From Hoeflea_A sp965216535 (lineage in GTDB: Bacteria; Pseudomonadota; Alphaproteobacteria; Rhizobiales; Rhizobiaceae): a DNA stretch of 64,000 nucleotides. Below are positions 60,326 through 64,000 of the stretch, piece by piece (position 1 is the stretch's first letter; each line of letters starts with the position of its first letter). The notes beneath the pieces are model-generated. The model made no database searches and was not told where the DNA came from. It was given only the letters and a program-made list of their open reading frames with translations. Position numbers and translations under genes: made by a program. The stretch lies in the NCBI GenBank assembly GCA_965216535.1, contig OZ244175.1, positions 3,720,001-3,784,000 of the forward strand, written 5' to 3'.

Positions 60326-60336
60326 GTCTTTCCCAC

Positions 60337-61017
60337 ATGAGCGACATGGTCCTGCAGCTTGAGCAAGTGCAGCAGAGTTACGAGCAGGGAGACAACGTTC
60401 TTTCGATCCTCAAGGGGGCGGATTTTACTCTGAAGAAGGGCGAGACCGTCGCGCTTGTCGCGCCGTCAGGGGCTGGCAAGTCCACGCTCCTTCACGTGGC
60501 GGGGCTGCTTGAGAAGCCGAAAGGCGGAGAAGTCTATGTCGGAGGGAGAGCGAGTGGAGGCCTGGCGGACGATGCTCGCACCGAAATGCGCCGCCAGGAC
60601 ATCGGCTTCGTCTACCAGTTTCACCACTTGCTGCCGGAGTTTACGGCGGTTGAGAATGTGATGATGCCGCAGCTCATTGCAGGACTGTCCGGAAGCGAGG
60701 CAAAGCAGCGGGCGATGCAACTTCTCGACTATTTGCGCGTCGGCCATCGCGCCGACCATCGCCCGGCGGAATTGTCTGGCGGTGAACAGCAGCGCGTCGC
60801 CATAGCTCGCTCTGTCGCCAACGCCCCTTTGCTGCTGCTGGCCGACGAGCCCACAGGCAATCTCGATCCGGAAACCGCCGGCTATGTGTTCGAAGCGCTT
60901 GAGGCCCTTGTTCGTCAGTCAGGTCTGTCGGCACTGATTGCCACGCACAACCACGACATCGCATCTCTGATGGACCGGCGGGTCACGCTGCAAGAGGGCA
61001 AAGTGGTATCTATCTAG
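60337..61017 (+). CDS. lolD: Lipoprotein-releasing ABC transporter ATP-binding protein
   Basis: The 226-residue ATPase has Walker A APSGAGKSTLLH, the Q-loop YQFHHLLPEFTAVENVMMP with the LolD family's conserved residues, signature LSGGEQQRVAIARS and Walker B LLLADEPTGNLD. It powers lipoprotein release to LolA. The ATG at 60337 follows lolC/E by 11 nt; the longer frame from 60277 overlaps the permease gene. Confidence 0.97.
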   Translation: MSDMVLQLEQVQQSYEQGDNVLSILKGADFTLKKGETVALVAPSGAGKSTLLHVAGLLEKPKGGEVYVGGRASGGLADDARTEMRRQDIGFVYQFHHLLPEFTAVENVMMPQLIAGLSGSEAKQRAMQLLDYLRVGHRADHRPAELSGGEQQRVAIARSVANAPLLLLADEPTGNLDPETAGYVFEALEALVRQSGLSALIATHNHDIASLMDRRVTLQEGKVVSI

Positions 61018-61027
61018 CGGCCTAATG

Positions 61028-61720
61028 CTAGTTGGGGCTGGGCGACGGATCGAGCCGGTAATGGCCGGTGATCTCGAATGAAAAGAGTAAATCCTGCAGC
61101 CGTGTGCCTGCGCCGATATTGTGAACGATGAGCGGCCGTTGCCCATCTCGGGTCGGATAATCCGTCACAATGCCGATGTGGTCCAGATTGCCCGGCAGTT
61201 TCCACGTAACCAGATCTCCCGGCAGGTAGTCGGTCGCCTTGTCGGAAACCGGCAACGACAGCCCCTTTCGCTCAAAGTAACGGCGCAGGTTGGGTACTCT
61301 GCGATGATCAATGTTCGAATCGGGTTGCTTGAGTCCCCAGCGGGCAGGGTAGGACCCGAAGGCCGATTTCATGTCCCGATTGACGAGGTGCTGTAAATCG
61401 ATGCCGTGGGCATCGCGTAGAGCGCGGATGACAACGTCCGTGCAGACACCGCGCTCGCGCGGCACATCTCCGCCCGGAAATTCAAGTCGCGCATAGGCCG
61501 GGTCGTAGGAGACCGTCACACCGATCTGCTGGTTCGCGGCGCCGACAAGTCGTTTCGCCCATGGAGTTGGCTCGATAAACGGTTCGGCCGCAGGGGCAGG
61601 CGGCGACGCCAGGGATGCGGTGGCCAATTGCCACCCGATAGCCCAATGGTGACGCGGTACAAACCCGAGGGCAGCAATTGCCGCGACGGTGGTCACTGAA
61701 ATGATGGTTAGTCGCTTCAT
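61028..61720 (-). CDS. DUF1287 domain secreted protein
   Basis: The 230-residue protein has an N-terminal signal peptide or anchor (MKRLTIISVTTVAAIAALGFVP). It continues with a DUF1287 domain (about 55-220) with GVCTDVVIRALRDAHGIDLQ, including the candidate nucleophile Cys, and a later His in LDHIGIVTDYP. The NlpC/P60-like arrangement suggests an amidase or peptidase acting in the periplasm, but this is inferred from fold family only. GGAGGGA is 5 nt before the ATG. It converges on lolD with 10 nt between. Confidence 0.85.
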   Translation of the reverse strand: MKRLTIISVTTVAAIAALGFVPRHHWAIGWQLATASLASPPAPAAEPFIEPTPWAKRLVGAANQQIGVTVSYDPAYARLEFPGGDVPRERGVCTDVVIRALRDAHGIDLQHLVNRDMKSAFGSYPARWGLKQPDSNIDHRRVPNLRRYFERKGLSLPVSDKATDYLPGDLVTWKLPGNLDHIGIVTDYPTRDGQRPLIVHNIGAGTRLQDLLFSFEITGHYRLDPSPSPN

Positions 61721-61833
61721 GGCCGTCCCTCCAAAGCGATTACCCTTGTCCGGATTTCCGTCCGTTTTGTGGCCACGTCGATCAATGCGGGAAGAAGATC
61801 CGCCGCAGATTCGTTAACGGCAGGCCGACCCGC

Positions 61834-61848
61834 TTAAAGGCATCTTAA
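61834..61848. promoter_or_regulatory. CtrA-like box TTAA-N7-TTAA
   Basis: TTAA at 61834-61837 and TTAA at 61845-61848 are exactly 7 nt apart, the full alphaproteobacterial CtrA recognition pattern. It overlaps an inverted repeat GCATC-TTAAG-GATGC (61840-61854) and lies 19 nt upstream of a -35 box for the small membrane-protein gene. Confidence 0.5.
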
Positions 61849-61866
61849 GGATGCTGTGTATTCCGC

Positions 61867-61895
61867 TTGACTCGTGAACGTTAGAAGAACAAAAT
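61867..61895 (+). promoter_or_regulatory. Predicted promoter of the 28-aa protein gene
   Basis: TTGACT (61867-61872) is followed by a 17-nt spacer and CAAAAT (61890-61895). The start codon is 29 nt further. Both boxes are acceptable for the housekeeping sigma factor. Confidence 0.5.
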
Positions 61896-61924
61896 AAAAA
61901 CATAGACGGAAAAAGGAGGAACAA

Positions 61925-62011
61925 ATGTCGGACATAGCCAAAGATTGCGCAGCCTTCGCTTCACTCGTGATGTTCGTCGCCAGTGTATCTGTTTTCATGA
62001 TGGCGCTTTGA
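61925..62011 (+). CDS. 28-residue membrane protein of unknown function
   Basis: An ATG at 61925 follows a strong AAAGGAGGA ribosome binding site at 5 nt and opens 28 codons ending at TGA (62009-62011). The product starts with a short polar, acidic-basic head (MSDIAKDCAA) and then one hydrophobic segment (FASLVMFVASVSVFMMAL) to the C-terminus, so it should insert in the membrane. It is too short for usual gene callers. A promoter and a CtrA-like box lie upstream, and the gene ends 12 nt before the convergent BenE gene. I do not recognise the family. Confidence 0.7.
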   Translation: MSDIAKDCAAFASLVMFVASVSVFMMAL

Positions 62012-62023
62012 CGCCAAAAGGAC

Positions 62024-63187
62024 CTATGCGGCGCCGGATCCTTTCGATCGCCGCATGAATTCTTCCAGGCCGTAAACCAGCAACCCCGCCGCCAATCCCC
62101 AGAACGCCGATGCAATACCGAAGGCCGAAAGGGTGGATGCCGTCACCGCAAAAGTGGCGATGGCAGCAAACCGATTTTGGTCTTCGGCCATGGCGCCGCT
62201 GAGCGCTGAAGCCAGCGGGCCGATCAAGGCAACACCCGCGACCGTTGCGACAAGCGCCATGGGAAAGCTCGCAAACAGAGCCACCAGCGAAGCGCCGAAC
62301 ACCGCCAGCACGACATAACCGGCGGCATAGAATGGCCCGGTCAGCCATCGCTTTTCACGATCGGGATGGGCGTCCGGACCGGTGCAGATCGATGCGGTGA
62401 TGGCTGCAAGGTTGGTGGTATGAGAGCCGGCGCCGGCCGTCAGCAATGATGCTATTCCGGTGACCCCGAGGATGGACCGCGTTGGCGGTTCATAGCCGGC
62501 CGATTTGAGCACCGCAAATCCGGGCAGATTCTGCGAGGCCATCGTGACGAGGTAAAGCGGCACTCCCATGCCGAGGAGGGTCGTCAGATCGAACTGTGGC
62601 GTGATCCAGACGAAACTGGAGAAATGAAGCTCGCCGATCGGCTTCACCATGCCCAGCAAGTAAGCCAACGCAATACCGCCGAAGAGCACAGCGAGCACAG
62701 CCCAAATTGGTGAAATCAGCCGGACGACCGCGAACAGCAAAAGCAATGGCAGGACGAGGTGTGGGGCTTCGTGCAGATGATCGAAGACTGCCAATACGAA
62801 GCTCAGCAGCACGCCGGCAAGCATAGCCGAAGCCACCGCTGTTGGAATTCGGGAAATCAGCGTCGCCAACGGTCGGAAGGCCGCCGTTATGAGGATCAGG
62901 ACGGCGGCAAGGAAGAACGCGCCGACAGCCTTTTCGATGGTGTCGCCGCTGGTCGCTGCGATCAATGCCGCACCAGGGGTGGACCAGGCGGCAACAATGG
63001 GCATGCGGTGGCGCAGGCTGAGATACGCGGTGGATGCCGCCGTGGCGAGGCACAGCGCCGCGATCCAGGAGGACGTCTGAGCTGCATTGGCGCCCACAGC
63101 GTGAGCCGCAGCCAACACAATAGTGACTGCGCTGCCGAAACCGACCAGCACGGCAACGAGTGCAGAAATGATAACTGAGGCGCGCAT
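62024..63187 (-). CDS. BenE family benzoate/proton symporter-like transporter
   Basis: The 387-residue membrane protein has ten to twelve hydrophobic spans and the BenE signatures: WSTPGAALIAATSG near residue 70, GMGVPLYLVTMASQNLPGFAVLKSAGY about 205-232, and GAGSHTTNLAAITASICTGPDAHPD about 250-275. BenE proteins import aromatic acids with protons, but many family members have unknown substrates and no benzoate genes are nearby. AAGGGGGAA lies just before the ATG. Confidence 0.9.
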   Translation of the reverse strand: MRASVIISALVAVLVGFGSAVTIVLAAAHAVGANAAQTSSWIAALCLATAASTAYLSLRHRMPIVAAWSTPGAALIAATSGDTIEKAVGAFFLAAVLILITAAFRPLATLISRIPTAVASAMLAGVLLSFVLAVFDHLHEAPHLVLPLLLLFAVVRLISPIWAVLAVLFGGIALAYLLGMVKPIGELHFSSFVWITPQFDLTTLLGMGVPLYLVTMASQNLPGFAVLKSAGYEPPTRSILGVTGIASLLTAGAGSHTTNLAAITASICTGPDAHPDREKRWLTGPFYAAGYVVLAVFGASLVALFASFPMALVATVAGVALIGPLASALSGAMAEDQNRFAAIATFAVTASTLSAFGIASAFWGLAAGLLVYGLEEFMRRSKGSGAA

Positions 63188-63355
63188 CGATTCCCCCTTC
63201 GGCCTGACGCTATTCCCTTTGTCGGCGCGCTGCCAGTGCTATCCGTCCACAGCCAGATGGGTGATTGGACAATTACTCTGATGACTTGGTTGTTTAGACG
63301 CGACACACTGTGTTGATTCCAACCATGCGTCGCGAAATCCAATACGGGAGTGAGA

Positions 63356-64000
63356 ATGTCTGAGCAGCAGACCGCCGATTCCGGTCAACAAAAGACCGGA
63401 CCGGGCTTTGTACATCTGCGGACTCACTCCGCATACTCGCTGCTGGAAGGCGCGTTACCGCTCAAGACGATCATTTCGATGGCTGCCGCAGACGGCCAGC
63501 CGGCTATTGGAATCGCTGACACAAACAACCTTTTTGGTGCCCTTGAGTTTTCCGTCAAAGCGCTGGAAGCCGGGTTGCAACCGATCCTCGGCTGTCAGGT
63601 TGAAATCGACATGGAGGACGCCGAACCCTCCGATCGCCGTGGTCCCAAGGATTCTCTCGTCGATCTGCCATCTGTCGTGCTGATCGCTGCGAACCAGCAA
63701 GGATATACAAGGTTGGTCGATCTGATCAGCCGTGCCTATCTCGCCGGATCCGGATCGGAATCCACCCATCTCAACCTGTCCTGGCTGACGGAGGATGCCG
63801 CGGGTCTGATCTGTTTGACCGGTGCAACAAAAGGGCCGGTCGACAAAGCGCTTTTGGCTGGCCAGGAGGGACAAGCCGAGCAGCGGCTGGATGCACTGAA
63901 AGCGGCCTTTGGTGACCGTCTCTATGTGGAGCTGCAGCGACCGCGCGATTTCGATCGCAGCCATGAAAACCGCATGGTGGCGCTGGCCTATCGGAAACAT
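63356..64000 (+). CDS. dnaE: DNA polymerase III subunit alpha, N-terminal part (runs off window)
   Basis: The frame from the ATG at 63356 (GGGAG 5 nt upstream) is open to the window end: 215 codons, all within the PHP domain. It begins with a short tail, then FVHLRTHSAYSLLEGALPLKTII, the conserved PHP start of replicative DnaE, followed by GIADTNNLFGALEFSVKALEAGLQPILGCQVEI. The proS-lol-dnaE order is usual in Rhizobiales. The polymerase core is beyond the window. The 168-nt gap before it holds ACACA-C-TGTGT at about 63305 and no gene. Confidence 0.96.
   Translation, partial: MSEQQTADSGQQKTGPGFVHLRTHSAYSLLEGALPLKTIISMAAADGQPAIGIADTNNLFGALEFSVKALEAGLQPILGCQVEIDMEDAEPSDRRGPKDSLVDLPSVVLIAANQQGYTRLVDLISRAYLAGSGSESTHLNLSWLTEDAAGLICLTGATKGPVDKALLAGQEGQAEQRLDALKAAFGDRLYVELQRPRDFDRSHENRMVALAYRKH

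Overview
The window is chromosomal DNA from an alphaproteobacterium, most likely of the order Hyphomicrobiales (Rhizobiales; a Phyllobacteriaceae/Rhizobiaceae-like genome). The evidence is gene order and gene type: clpP-clpX-lon-hupB, one 14-gene nuo operon followed by birA-rnj-mce-proS-lolCE-lolD-dnaE, rplM-rpsI beside a type 2 argC, a short ProRS, RNase J, and alphaproteobacterial families such as DUF2842 and DUF1467. I see no insertion sequences, prophage, integrase, CRISPR array, rRNA or toxin-antitoxin locus.

Region by region: (1) 1-10.4 kb holds the tail of an outer-membrane beta-barrel gene, a HIT hydrolase, an orphan protein related to 4-hydroxyphenylpyruvate dioxygenase, the TamA/TamB envelope assembly pair and adenine deaminase. 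(2) 10.4-18.8 kb is a compact surface-polysaccharide locus. A minus-strand run encodes an outer-membrane export lipoprotein, a GT4 glycosyltransferase, a polyprenyl-phosphate sugar phosphotransferase and a Wzy/ligase-like membrane protein. It diverges from a Wzc/ExoP-like co-polymerase with a degenerate P-loop, followed by a CelD-like acyltransferase. (3) 18.9-30 kb is mixed metabolism: DUF2842, heme A synthase, argC, a di-heme cytochrome c peroxidase-like protein, rpsI/rplM, a thioesterase, two divergent crotonase-fold genes around a dyad operator, a CoA-binding protein next to O-acetylhomoserine sulfhydrylase, and a P450. (4) 30-35.6 kb is protein quality control (clpP, clpX, lon) and HU. 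(5) 35.7-38.2 kb has a MATE transporter, divergent tRNA-Val and tRNA-Asp genes and a divergent MsrA. (6) 38.4-53.6 kb is the complex I operon nuoA-N, with a small secreted-protein gene between nuoD and nuoE and an extra C-terminal domain on NuoE. (7) 53.6-64 kb runs birA, rnj, mce, DUF1467, GNAT, proS, lolC/E, lolD, a DUF1287 protein, a 28-codon membrane-protein gene under a CtrA-like box, a BenE transporter and the start of dnaE.

Most of the window is conserved housekeeping DNA. The least explained items are the 28-aa membrane protein with its strong ribosome binding site and TTAA-N7-TTAA box (61.8-62.0 kb), the 24-bp dyad between two crotonase genes that both lack the catalytic glutamates (25.3 kb), the HPPD-like orphan (0.8-2.0 kb), the small secreted protein inside nuo (41.2 kb), the degenerate P-loop of the polysaccharide co-polymerase, and a minus-strand terminator in the gap before proS (57.2 kb).
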